Assembly (NCBI GenBank): GCA_937889545.1
Contig: CALAOT010000126.1
Span: forward strand, 30,990 to 94,989
DNA from: an uncultured Opitutaceae bacterium
GTDB lineage: Bacteria > Verrucomicrobiota > Verrucomicrobiia > Opitutales > Opitutaceae
Reading direction: 5' to 3'
Length of the DNA: 64,000 nucleotides
Below the pieces are notes generated by a model. The model made no database searches. It worked only from the letters and a program-made list of their open reading frames with translations, and was not told the origin of the DNA. Positions within the stretch are counted from its first letter, which is position 1; every line of letters begins with the position of its first letter. A program made the position numbers and the translations under genes. Positions 25,110-33,462 of the stretch are shown here, in pieces.

Positions 25110-25112
25110 TAG

Positions 25113-25730
25113 TTGCCCCGGGGCAACGTTATCTGAGCACCAATGCGTCGCCGAATTCGGCAATCCCTTGGCTCGAATCCTTTCAAATTCCCCGCGCGCA
25201 AGAATCCAAGCCCTCGGATTCCCCCGAAACTGCGCATAACACAGCCGAAGCAGATTCGCTTCATCCCCTCCACATTCGACATCCCTCACCCGACAATGAT
25301 CCCAACACCCAATTCGAGCCCACGACCTAATCCCCTCTAACCGCCCCTCACGCGACATATACCGCGCAAGGTAATCCTCCAATCCAGATTTCGCTTCCAG
25401 CACCTTCATTACCTGTCCTATCCCCGTACCCCGCGCCAGATACCGCAACGTTCTCACATACACCCACTGATTAACCACAGCATGACAATGCAGTTCGCCA
25501 TGCCGAGCACCCCAACCATTAAAACGCTGAAACACCCTCAAACCACACAAACCCCCATCAAACCTTTTGCGAAGGCGGCTCTGAAAATAAGCCCAACCCC
25601 GGGCGAACTGCCAATCTTCGCACGAACTTTCGGATGTGAACGTCCAAAAATACAGCTTTTCAGATATCGCCCGAAGACGATCAAAAGAAAATAAAAACGC
25701 CGCTTCAGACTTACTGCGGGGGAATCTCAT
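25113..25730 (-). pseudogene. HUH-type rolling-circle replication protein, 3' end split by IS630
   Basis: The N-terminal 206 residues survive. HUH features are visible: FWTFTSE near residue 28 (motif 1 region), GELHCHAVVN with H81 and H83 (HUH motif), and LEDYLARYMSRE with Y120 and Y124 (motif 3, Tyr nucleophile plus an Arg where Lys is usual). Such proteins nick one DNA strand to start plasmid, phage or ICE replication. Removing the IS630 and one TA extends the frame without a stop through 22 more codons straight into the integrase ATG (23918). A consensus-like TATAAT lies just upstream at 25742-25747. Confidence 0.78.
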
Positions 25731-25808
25731 AAAAGCATTATATTATACCTGTCAATAGCTGCTTTTTTAAGGCGCGACGCCGAATTGTTGAATAGTAATC
25801 AAGGGTAT

Positions 25809-25868
25809 GGCGGGTCGGCGCGGCGGGTCGGCTACGCCGACCCTTCCGCGTGCGACCCGACCCGCCCA
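25809..25868. repeat. GC-rich palindromic repeat
   Basis: GGCGGGTCGG motifs are inverted as CCGACCCGCC, with an inner hairpin GGGTCGGC-TAC-GCCGACCC. It lies in an otherwise AT-richer region, similar in nature to the palindromes at 14.8 and 23.5 kb. Confidence 0.5.
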
Positions 25869-25956
25869 AGCAACCTTCTCCAACTTGAAAGAAATCCCCA
25901 ACGTGCTAAAGTCTGTGAGACGGAGTGCGAAATTTCTTACACCCGTCCCAAGAATC

Positions 25957-26142
25957 ATGACCGACCCAAAATTAGAGGAGCATTTCAAGAATATCGAAAA
26001 GCTCATTTCCCACATGACTTGGACGAATGAATCCGAGCACGAGGGCGATGAGTCCAACCTACGAAAACTCATTTCCAAGGTGCATGCCGCGTTCGCAGAA
26101 ATGGAACGGGAACTCGCAGCCATCAAGAACCGCAAACCGTAA
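25957..26142 (+). CDS. Small helical protein near attR
   Basis: A 61-aa acidic, fully helical protein (MTDPKLEEHFKNIEKLISHM through FAEMERELAAIKNRKP). I chose this ATG because upstream in-frame sequence is a GC-rich palindrome reading as low-complexity residues. It lies between the replication gene, which points the other way, and the right attachment site, so it belongs to the integrated element. It could be an accessory or regulatory factor. No family is recognised. Confidence 0.5.
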   Translation: MTDPKLEEHFKNIEKLISHMTWTNESEHEGDESNLRKLISKVHAAFAEMERELAAIKNRKP

Positions 26143-26162
26143 TGATCGAACGGCGCGAAGCC

Positions 26163-26198
26163 GTGTGCCATCCCGTGTGCCAGTCGCCCTAGTGTGCC
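26163..26198 (+). repeat. Three GTGTGCC direct repeats near attR
   Basis: GTGTGCC lies at 26163-26169, 26175-26181 and 26192-26198, 45-80 nt from the attR repeat. Direct repeats at this distance are typical recombinase arm-type binding sites. Confidence 0.5.
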
Positions 26199-26242
26199 TT
26201 TGTATGTCGTTGGAGATTCGGCATACCAGGAGCAGGGCTAGA

Positions 26243-26272
26243 GAGTTCGAATCTCACCGCCCCGACCATTTT
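26243..26272 (+). repeat. attR-like 30-bp direct repeat (displaced tRNA-Pro 3' end)
   Basis: Identical to 21527-21556: T arm, acceptor 3' strand, CCA and TTTT, with no 5' half. It defines the right end of the 4.7-kb integrated element. Confidence 0.88.
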
Positions 26273-26274
26273 TT

Positions 26275-27502
26275 GGGTCTAGTTCAATGTTTGGGGATAG
26301 GGGCAGTATGGGTTGATGGTTTGGGTTATCCGCACTGAGCGATGACGCGCAGGCGGTAATTTTCGAAGGATCTGAAGCCGTACGCCCGGCGCTGTATCAA
26401 TTTCATTTTGCGGTGGAAGCCCTCGGTCCAATTGGATAAGGACTTGGCGAGGGTGATGGCCTGCTCAAGGCGGCTCTGCCTGAGGGTATCGATCAACTCT
26501 AGGAGCTGTCGAATATGATTGAGGCAGGCCTTCTTGCTCTGCTCCTTTAGCCGTAGGAGCGCGCAGAGCTTTTCCTTGAGGGCATAAATGCCCTCAAGGG
26601 CAGGATGTTCGGCCAGGAGCTTGGCGAGGCGCTGCTGCTGGGAAGGATCCATGCGATCGCTTCGCATGCGAAGGACGCCCAGCCAGGCCCGATTCCAGCC
26701 GACGTCGGGACAGAGTTGGCGGGCCAGCTTGAAGAGGTGAAGCCCGACCAGGCGTATGGCATGGAAGCGATCGGCGACGATGGCCCCTCGAGGGAACCAG
26801 CGCCTGATCATCGAGCGGTACGTGTTGGAGAGGTCTCTGCAGACGACCTTGACCTTTTCCCTGCCCCGAAGCGTGCGCAGGTACGGGGCGAGCTCGGCCT
26901 CGCTCTTGCCGGGACTGATGTCGAAGACGCGGTGGCGCCTCAGATCGCAGAAGGTCGTCGCGAAGCGCTGGCCTTTGTGGAGGGTGTGCTCGTCGATACC
27001 GAGCACCCGCGAGCAATCCAGGCTGAGCCGTTCCTTGGCTTTCCTCTCGGTAAATTGGGCGTAGATGCGCCCTACTGTCGCAGGAGCCGTCTTCTCCCGC
27101 TCGGCCAGGACCGAGGCGCAGATCCCGTCGTCGTGGCGCTCGTAGATCGTCTTCCTCCACGGCTCCGAGCTGCGCCGCCCTGGCCTGATACCGGGCAGCG
27201 GCTGCACGAAGCTGCGGCTGCACCCCAGACACTGGTAACGCCGGCAGCTTATCACCAGCTCGCTTGGATTACCGAAGCACGCCATATGGCGCGCCCGCCG
27301 CTCATACCTGCCCTTGCTGTGGAGGCGGCCGCCTCCACAGCAAAGACACAGCCGAGGCGCTTCCAACGCCTCAACGTAGACCCGCATCATGATCTTGCTC
27401 TCCCACCGGATGATGCGGTATCCGGGAAGTGTTAGTTCGATAGTCACAGGGGACATAGTGGCGCTTCCAACGCCCCATGTCCCCATTCTTTGACGAAGAG
27501 CC
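26275..27502 (-). mobile_element. ISL3-family insertion sequence
   Basis: Imperfect inverted repeats start GGGTCTAGTTCAA at 26275 and, on the other strand, GGCTCTTCGTCAA at 27502, sharing TCAA and TGGGGA blocks. An 8-nt flank CATTTTTT (left) resembles CACTTTTT (right), in keeping with the 8-bp duplication of ISL3 elements. It sits only 2 nt from the attR repeat. Confidence 0.75.
26326..27456 (-). CDS. ISL3-family transposase
   Basis: About 376 aa from the ATG at 27456 (MSPVTIELTLPGYRII); an upstream in-frame ATG at 27486 is possible. An N-terminal zinc-ribbon is visible as CLCCGGGRLHSKGRY and RYQCLGCSRSF. The DDE-type catalytic domain includes VLGIDEHTLHKG (first Asp), VKVVCRDLSNTYR (second Asp) and NWTEGFHRKMKLIQRRAYGFRSFENYRLR (Glu region), the ISL3 signature. 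It appears intact, so the element may still move. It is unrelated to the IS630 inside the same island. Confidence 0.9.
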   Translation of the reverse strand: MSPVTIELTLPGYRIIRWESKIMMRVYVEALEAPRLCLCCGGGRLHSKGRYERRARHMACFGNPSELVISCRRYQCLGCSRSFVQPLPGIRPGRRSSEPWRKTIYERHDDGICASVLAEREKTAPATVGRIYAQFTERKAKERLSLDCSRVLGIDEHTLHKGQRFATTFCDLRRHRVFDISPGKSEAELAPYLRTLRGREKVKVVCRDLSNTYRSMIRRWFPRGAIVADRFHAIRLVGLHLFKLARQLCPDVGWNRAWLGVLRMRSDRMDPSQQQRLAKLLAEHPALEGIYALKEKLCALLRLKEQSKKACLNHIRQLLELIDTLRQSRLEQAITLAKSLSNWTEGFHRKMKLIQRRAYGFRSFENYRLRVIAQCG

Positions 27503-27554
27503 CACTTTTTGTGATGCGAAGGATATTTGCGGTAAAACAGCGCCGTAACAGGTC

Positions 27555-28072
27555 ATGACACGGCAAGATGTTCGCGAGCGGCTGCAAACCCATTTACCTC
27601 GATGCGCCTCGGTCTTCGCTGCATGGGAAGCCGGATCGGCTGCATTTAGACGCGACGAAGCCTACTCGGGCCTCGACGTCGGCGTGCTCGCAAAGGTCGG
27701 CAGCAATGACGAGGTTTGGACGTTGGGGGACGGGCATTTGAAGAACTGGGCGGCCTCTACTTCCGATGCTATGAGCCGAATCCAGTTTTTTAGGGAATCG
27801 AAAAACGAATCTTTTGCCCTCGTGGAACCAGGGAATGGTTCCATGTGGACATTGGGATCTTTCCTGAAACTGCGACGGTGCTTTTCAACCAGCCGAAAAG
27901 GTACGGTAGAATCCGTGTTCTTTTCGACCGTGCAAACCGATTGACTCCGCCCTCATGGGATGAAGCTGAGCATAGTCGCCTCTTGGGCGACGCCTTACAC
28001 CAGAACATTATCCGCTGGACAGCATGTCTTGCAGCACAACTGACCACGGCTTGGCGTCCGCTTCATAGCTAA
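27555..28072 (+). pseudogene. Nucleotidyltransferase-domain protein, broken
   Basis: The first frame starts MTRQDVRERLQTHLPRCASVFAAWEAGSAAFRRDEAYSGLDVGVL, the small nucleotidyltransferase pattern GSxA...DxDxGVL but with Gly in place of the first Asp. A frameshift near 27725 moves to the frame reading FEELGGLYFRCYEPNPVF, then a TAG at 27791-27793, then GIEKRIFCPRGTREWFHVDIGIFPE and the rest to 28072. Two lesions plus the lost catalytic Asp show decay. Such proteins often act as toxins or antitoxins paired with HEPN partners; none is seen here. Confidence 0.65.
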
Positions 28073-28271
28073 TCGCCCGGAGCTTTGCTTTCGCCAAGGG
28101 TCAATAGCCCCGTTAGCATCGGCTTGGAGCCACGGTTCATGCCGGACAGCCTCCCAGTCGGGCCCAAAGGGGCGGTCTTCCCAAGCTACGCCTCGCACCA
28201 TGTACGAGTCCCAGGACGTAACGACTTCCGACGGAGAGGGAAAGCGCGTTGGACCCACCTGATTCTGTGGG
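28073..28271. other. Short region without a clear gene
   Basis: A reverse-strand stretch (about 28085-28258) reads WDSYMVRGVAWEDRPFGPDWEAVRHEPW and might be a gene fragment, but it has no supporting context. Confidence 0.25.
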
Positions 28272-28865
28272 ATGCCTTACGATGTGAAAGTTGGCCCATC
28301 TTTTCTGAACTGCCATGAAAACCCATTCCAACGCTTCGGTCGCACGGATTGCCTTCTTTCCGCAATGTTTGCCACGTTTGCTGTCGCTGGGCGCGCTGAC
28401 CCAACGGAAGTAGTGGATAACGACGGCCACTTTGCCGCGAACTTCCCGGCCGCGGTCAGGCGCGCCAATCGTATTGTCGATAAGGACATTGGCCAGATTG
28501 CCACGTTCCAGGTCTACACTCATCAGGGCGCCGTGGCCTTCATGGTCACCTACAGTGACTATCCTGAAGGCTATGTGGCCGGCGCTGGTGCCGCCGCCGT
28601 CTGCAAGGGCGCGGCCAAGGAAGCTGCGGAGAGTGCGAAGGGGACGGTCCGCGGCGAGGACAACTGCAAGCTCGGGGACGTCGGGGGCCTGGAGGCCGTG
28701 ATCGATGGCCCCGATTGGGCTTTTGTGGAGCGAATGAGGCTGTACGTCGTCGGCGACCGCCTCTTCCAGGTGGCCTACGTGGGGCCGCCAGACTCGGAAG
28801 CGGGCAAGACCGCCTTGGATTTTCTCGATTCATTCCGCCTTCTCCCGGTCCCGGCAAGCAAGTGA
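28272..28865 (+). CDS. Hypothetical exported protein
   Basis: The frame gives 197 aa, but translation more likely starts at or near the ATG at 28365 (MFATFAVAGRADPTEVVDNDG), giving 166 aa with a short hydrophobic start. A better signal peptide start (MKTHSNASVARIAFF, ATG at 28315) lies in another frame and would join perfectly if one base were changed around 28360, so a small frameshift is possible. The body has HFAANFPAAVRRANRIVDKDIGQ and ends DSFRLLPVPASK, a pattern seen in exported proteins of unknown function. It has one Cys pair (CKGA..CKLGD). Confidence 0.5.
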   Translation: MPYDVKVGPSFLNCHENPFQRFGRTDCLLSAMFATFAVAGRADPTEVVDNDGHFAANFPAAVRRANRIVDKDIGQIATFQVYTHQGAVAFMVTYSDYPEGYVAGAGAAAVCKGAAKEAAESAKGTVRGEDNCKLGDVGGLEAVIDGPDWAFVERMRLYVVGDRLFQVAYVGPPDSEAGKTALDFLDSFRLLPVPASK

Positions 28866-29136
28866 CGGAGCCTATCGAGCCTCCTGCTCGTGATCTCAAC
28901 CCACGGGTCCAGGCGGCTGCGCAGGCTGCGGCCCGAGCCGGCTTGTCTGGGAAACGCCAGCCCTGGCCAATGAGCGCTTGGTCAGTTGACTGATGCGGCT
29001 TGCCGAAGCCCCTCTCCGCGAAGAGCCGGGCCCGCCTCAAGCCTTGGCTACCCCTCCTCGCTGTTACGGCATTCAAAGGGCACTCGCACCACCCTTGCCT
29101 CCACCGCTGCAGGATCGCCCCGCCTTGCTGGCCGGC
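28866..29136. other. Intergenic between convergent genes
   Basis: Nothing recognisable. The hypothetical gene and the glycoside hydrolase gene converge here, and no clear hairpin with a T-run is seen. Confidence 0.3.
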
Positions 29137-32100
29137 CTATGGCACCTCGTAGACCTCGATGAGGGCGACGCCGGAGTCGCCGCTCGCCCCCGAGACCTGC
29201 GCGGTGTAGGCGCCCGGCGGGAGGGTGACGAGGATCGCCGAGTCAAGGCTGGAGGGATTGCTCCAGGGGAATGCCCCCACCGAGCCGGCGGCGTTCGCGA
29301 TCGCGAGGTTTCCGAGCCATCCGTTGCTCGTCCCGAGGAGCGTGGAGGCCGTGTAGAGCTGGAGCTGCGGGTCGGACAGCGTGCCCGAGACGCCGAATGC
29401 GGCGAGCGCCGGACCCGACGCCCGTATGAGGAGCGTCTCCGAGGTCGAGCCGCCGATCACGAACCCGGCGATCAGGATGTTCCCGCCGGTGCCCACCTGC
29501 ACACGCGTCGAGATGTTGACGAGGCGCGGGGTCGTCAGCGTGTACGTGCCCGCCGGCGTGGCGTCGTAGACTTCCACAAGCGCGACTCCGGTGTCGCCGC
29601 TTTGGCCGGCGATCTGGGCGGTGTAGGCGCCGGACAGCGTTTCCAGCAGCGCCGAGTCGTGGCTGGAGGGATTGCTCCAGGCAAATGCACCCACCGCTGT
29701 TGCCGCGCTTGCGATCTTTGCGCTCCCGGCCCAGCCGCTGTTGCTGTCCACCAAGTTGGAGGCGGAGTAAAGCTGCAGCTGCGGGTCGGGGAGCGTGCCC
29801 GTTACGCCGAAGGGAATGAGCGCCGGGCCCGATCCGCGGATAAGCAGCGGTTCCCGGCCGGTGGCGCCCGCCCCGCCCGCGACAAACCCGGCGATCAGAA
29901 TATTCGGCCCGGTGCCGACGGTCGCCCGGCAGGATATGTTCACCAGGCGCCCCGGATCCGAGGTGTTGGCGACGCCAAGCGTGGCGGCGCTGCTGGTGAC
30001 GCTCCCGGTCGAATTGGTGGCGGTGCATGTGTAGGTTCCGGCGTTCGCCGACGTCGCCCCGCTTATGACCAGCGTGGAGCTGGTCGCCGATGGGATCGCC
30101 GTTCCGTTTAGGAACCACTGGTAGGTTGGGGTAGGCGCTCCAGATGCCGTGAAGCTAAAGACGGCCGTCCTGCCGGAGGCCACCGTCTGAGACGAGGGTT
30201 GGCTCGTGGCCGCAGGAGCGTTCGAGGGGACGTTGAGCGAGATGACCGTCGCCGAATAGGGCGCAAAGGAGGCCGTGAAGGAGGCCGCTGCGTTGGAGAT
30301 GGATGAGACCGCCACGTCGGGCGACGTCGCCGCACCCACGATCGGAGTCGGCGTCGGAGTCGGCGTCGGGGCCGCAAGCGGCGTGATCGTGAAGTTGTCC
30401 AGATAGACCGTTATCGCGTTCGTGGCGTTTATGTTGATCCCGGCCTGAAACCAATTGCCCGAGCCGAGTGAGGCCAGGATCCCGGCCCGCTGGGCGGGGG
30501 TCAGCGAAAACGTCACCGTGTTCCCCTGGTTCAAGTTCAGGCTCACCGGAGTGAGCTCCGCGTACGGGATGTTGATTCCGTTGATGTAGACGCTCGCTGC
30601 GGCGGTTCCTCCCGAGGCGACGGGGTACACGTCGAACGAGACCGACGAGGCCGTGCTGAACGCCGTGCCTATTGCCGCCGTGGAGTTCTGAATGACCGCA
30701 TGATCGCCCAGGCCCGTTTGCGTTGCGGCGCAGGCCAGGCTGTAGCTTCCGTTCGTCACGCCCGTGGTGGCGCTGTATCCGATGGTGTAGGCGAAGGGTC
30801 CGACCAACCCGTAGTTGGGGGCGACGTCGGGCCCCGACTGGTTCACCCATCCATCAAGCGAGTTCTCCCATGAGTAGCCCGAGGCCGGCGCTCCCGGGCC
30901 CGGGGCATTCTCCTCCGAGTAGTCGTCCTGGGGGATTCCATAGGAGTAGACCTTCGCATTCGCCTGCGGAGTGTAGCCCTTGATCGCGATGTTGGCGCTG
31001 TACGTCGCGGCCGGGGACTTGTTGATCACGAGGAGGGTCAGCGAGCCGTCCAGGCGGTGGACCGCATACGTGGAGAGCAGCGTGTTGTTGGACGTGGCCG
31101 TCACGACGGTGTCCCCCTTCCTCGCGAAATTCGACAGGAGCTTCATCACGTAATAGGTCGGGTAGCGGTCATGGGGCGTGGGATCCAGAGATCCCCCCTC
31201 CCCGTTCTCGACGCCGTAGTCGCCATACATCCGCCAGCCGTAAAGCGAGGGGCTTAGGTTGACCGAAACGTTGGCGGTTCCGTTGTTGTAGGTGTTGCCT
31301 GGACCGTTGTACATGTCCCACCAGATCAGGGAATTGAACTCCGTCTGCATGACGTTGGCTATGCTGTCGGCCATGTAGAGCCCGTTCACAAGACTCACCG
31401 ACTGCTTGCCCGGGTCGGTGTACACAGAGTTGTTCTCGGTCACGAGAAGCTGGACCGAGGCGCCCGACGCGCCGAGGTAGTCGGTGAGCATCTGCCTCAG
31501 GTTGGCCGCATCGTTGGGCCAGGTGAGCGCCGCCTGAAGAAGGGTGGCGTCGTTCTCGCCTCCCGGGCTCCCGTCATAGCGGTGATAGATGAGGTAGTCG
31601 GGCAGGACGCCTGCGGCCTTCATCGTGGCCAGCATCACCGGAGTCCAGCCGTTGTGCGCCACATTGGTGCGCGGGTTCGTCGCCGGATGGGCGCTGTAGC
31701 CGTTTGAATCGGCGTCCTCCCCGGTGACCGCCACGACCCCGATCTTGATCGTCGGATCAACCGCCTTCATCGCATTGATGTACTGAACGGCACGCGTTGC
31801 ATACGTGTACGGGTCGTGGGGCAGGCTCTGCGTGTCGTCCTCCCAGGTTCCGTAGCATTCATTGCCGATCTCCCAGTACTTGAACCCGTAGCCCTGGGTG
31901 ACGTTTGAATACGTCACCCAATCCGCGGCCTCCTGGGGCGTTCCGGTGCCGTAGTTGGCGGTGATGACGACCTGGGTGCCGGCCGCCAAGGCGGACGCCC
32001 CAAACGTGTCAAAACCGGTTGCTCCCGCAGGCTGCTTTTCCACCTGCGACGTGTTTGTCTGCCAGTTGTAATCGTCGGATGAGGAGCCGCCCGGATATCG

Positions 32101-32322
32101 CAGCACCCGCACCTGCATGTCCCGGAGGTCCAGCACCGTCTGCGGGTCCGGGTAGGCGGAGTCCCACACGGCCGTGTTCAGGCCAAACACCTTCTCGTCG
32201 ACCAGCCGGATGGGAGTGGTCGTGTCCACGTTCACGGTGACAGTTTGGGCGTGTGCGGCCGAGGCTGTCGCCGCGGCAAGAATGAAGGAGCAGGCCAGGG
32301 GTTTCAGACGGGGATGCGGCAC
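29137..32322 (-). CDS. Secreted multidomain glycoside hydrolase (clan GH-A, arabinofuranosidase/GH39-like)
   Basis: A 1061-aa protein with a signal peptide (ACSFILAAATASAAHA). Residues about 30-470 form a TIM-barrel hydrolase with LRYPGGSSSDDYNW, the acid/base Glu in FKYWEIGNECYG and a likely nucleophile Glu in QLLVTENNSVY. Next come a jelly-roll carbohydrate-binding-like domain (YSWENSLDGWVNQSGPDV on), a Thr/Pro linker (TPTPTPTP), an Ig-like domain (SQTVASGRTAVFSFTASGAPTPTYQWFLNG), and two tandem copies of a C-terminal beta domain with the LVNIS-R..VGTG.NILIAGFV pattern. It probably degrades plant hemicellulose outside the cell. The exact substrate is uncertain. Confidence 0.8.
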   Translation of the reverse strand: MPHPRLKPLACSFILAAATASAAHAQTVTVNVDTTTPIRLVDEKVFGLNTAVWDSAYPDPQTVLDLRDMQVRVLRYPGGSSSDDYNWQTNTSQVEKQPAGATGFDTFGASALAAGTQVVITANYGTGTPQEAADWVTYSNVTQGYGFKYWEIGNECYGTWEDDTQSLPHDPYTYATRAVQYINAMKAVDPTIKIGVVAVTGEDADSNGYSAHPATNPRTNVAHNGWTPVMLATMKAAGVLPDYLIYHRYDGSPGGENDATLLQAALTWPNDAANLRQMLTDYLGASGASVQLLVTENNSVYTDPGKQSVSLVNGLYMADSIANVMQTEFNSLIWWDMYNGPGNTYNNGTANVSVNLSPSLYGWRMYGDYGVENGEGGSLDPTPHDRYPTYYVMKLLSNFARKGDTVVTATSNNTLLSTYAVHRLDGSLTLLVINKSPAATYSANIAIKGYTPQANAKVYSYGIPQDDYSEENAPGPGAPASGYSWENSLDGWVNQSGPDVAPNYGLVGPFAYTIGYSATTGVTNGSYSLACAATQTGLGDHAVIQNSTAAIGTAFSTASSVSFDVYPVASGGTAAASVYINGINIPYAELTPVSLNLNQGNTVTFSLTPAQRAGILASLGSGNWFQAGININATNAITVYLDNFTITPLAAPTPTPTPTPIVGAATSPDVAVSSISNAAASFTASFAPYSATVISLNVPSNAPAATSQPSSQTVASGRTAVFSFTASGAPTPTYQWFLNGTAIPSATSSTLVISGATSANAGTYTCTATNSTGSVTSSAATLGVANTSDPGRLVNISCRATVGTGPNILIAGFVAGGAGATGREPLLIRGSGPALIPFGVTGTLPDPQLQLYSASNLVDSNSGWAGSAKIASAATAVGAFAWSNPSSHDSALLETLSGAYTAQIAGQSGDTGVALVEVYDATPAGTYTLTTPRLVNISTRVQVGTGGNILIAGFVIGGSTSETLLIRASGPALAAFGVSGTLSDPQLQLYTASTLLGTSNGWLGNLAIANAAGSVGAFPWSNPSSLDSAILVTLPPGAYTAQVSGASGDSGVALIEVYEVP

Positions 32323-32470
32323 GGTGTGTGGGGCTGGGTTGCCGGTCTTGACAATCGACCAACGTGGATTCTAGGGGTTCCACCCAATCTCGGTCAATTG
32401 TCTATGCAGAAGGCTCGCCGGCAGATTCGGCCCGGCGGAATATCCCGCCCGCTGCGGCCTCAAGCTTCCG

Positions 32471-33244
32471 ATGAGAATCCACCTGGCAACGGGACTGCTG
32501 CTCGCCGTGGCCCTGCACGCCGCCGAGCCTTTGCGCTTCGAGAGCGGCTCGTCGCAGGTGGCCCTCATCGAGCTTTATACGAGCGAGGGCTGCAGCAGCT
32601 GCCCGCCCGCAGACCGCTGGCTTGGCTCCCTTCGCGACAAGCCCGGCCTTTGGAAGGAATTCGTGCCGGTTGAGTTCCACGTGAACTACTGGGACAGCCT
32701 TGGGTGGAAGGACCGCCTCTCGACCGGGAGTTTCACAGCCCGAGAATATGCCTACGCCTCGGCGTGGGGAAGCGGCAGCGTCTACACCCCGTGTTTTGTT
32801 CGCAACGGCGCCCCCTGGAGGCCCCTGACGGGCGCGACGGGAGGCCCGGGTGGGCCGGCCGCAATTGTGGGCGTCCTGTCGGTCGAAGTCGGGGACGACG
32901 GCGTGTGCCGGGCCGAGTTTACGCCCGCGGCGGGCCCGGCGCCCGGTCTCCACGAGATCCACGTGGCCCTCCTCGGAGGCGGCATCGCCTCGCGGGTGAC
33001 GGCCGGAGAGAACAGGGGCCAAACCCTGGGCCATGAATTCGTCGTCCTCGGGATTGCGAACAAGGATCTCTTCCGGGATCCGGGCCCCGCCGAACGCGCC
33101 GCAGTCGCGCTACCCCGCCCGATCGCGGCGGACACGGTGCGGCGCGCGATCGCAGCCTGGGTCACCCTGCAGGGCGAACTGGCTCCGATTCAGGCAACCG
33201 GCGGCTGGCTTTCCGGCTCCGCGCCCGCCCTTCCGATCCCGTAG
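32471..33244 (+). CDS. DUF1223 family exported thioredoxin-like protein
   Basis: A 257-aa protein with a signal peptide (MRIHLATGLLLAVALHAAEP). The DUF1223 signature VALIELYTSEGCSSCPPADRWL carries a thioredoxin-type CxxC motif (CSSC). HVNYWDSLGWKDRLST and YTPCFVRNG are also typical of the family. Such proteins are predicted to be exported and redox-active; the partner is unknown. It is divergent from the glycoside hydrolase gene and about 220 nt before the oxidoreductase operon, with no sign of functional linkage to either. Confidence 0.88.
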   Translation: MRIHLATGLLLAVALHAAEPLRFESGSSQVALIELYTSEGCSSCPPADRWLGSLRDKPGLWKEFVPVEFHVNYWDSLGWKDRLSTGSFTAREYAYASAWGSGSVYTPCFVRNGAPWRPLTGATGGPGGPAAIVGVLSVEVGDDGVCRAEFTPAAGPAPGLHEIHVALLGGGIASRVTAGENRGQTLGHEFVVLGIANKDLFRDPGPAERAAVALPRPIAADTVRRAIAAWVTLQGELAPIQATGGWLSGSAPALPIP

Positions 33245-33462
33245 CGGAAAATCGAGCCGCGGACCGCGAATGCACCCCGGGAAAATGCGCCGGCCGCGCC
33301 CCGGGAAATTCTACCGGGACCCGGGTCTTTCCGAGGGCAGATTGCCTCGAGGCAGGCCGCTTTCCCGGCATTGGCAAGGACCGCGCAGTTTACGCCAATA
33401 AGCGCGCAGCACGGCCAATACCGCAGGCTTATCTTGGGCCTGCCGCGCCAATCCCGAATCTA
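33245..33462. other. Intergenic before the oxidoreductase operon
   Basis: Contains short GC-rich repeats (CCGGGAAAAT, CCGGGAAATT, CCGGGTCTTT) that could form overlapping hairpins and terminate the DUF1223 transcript. The promoter of the operon should lie in the later AT-richer part, but no clear boxes are seen. Confidence 0.3.

Noticed and set aside
24000..25112. A 370-codon forward frame across the IS630 element
   Set aside because: It is an antisense shadow; the DDE motifs and HTH are on the reverse strand.
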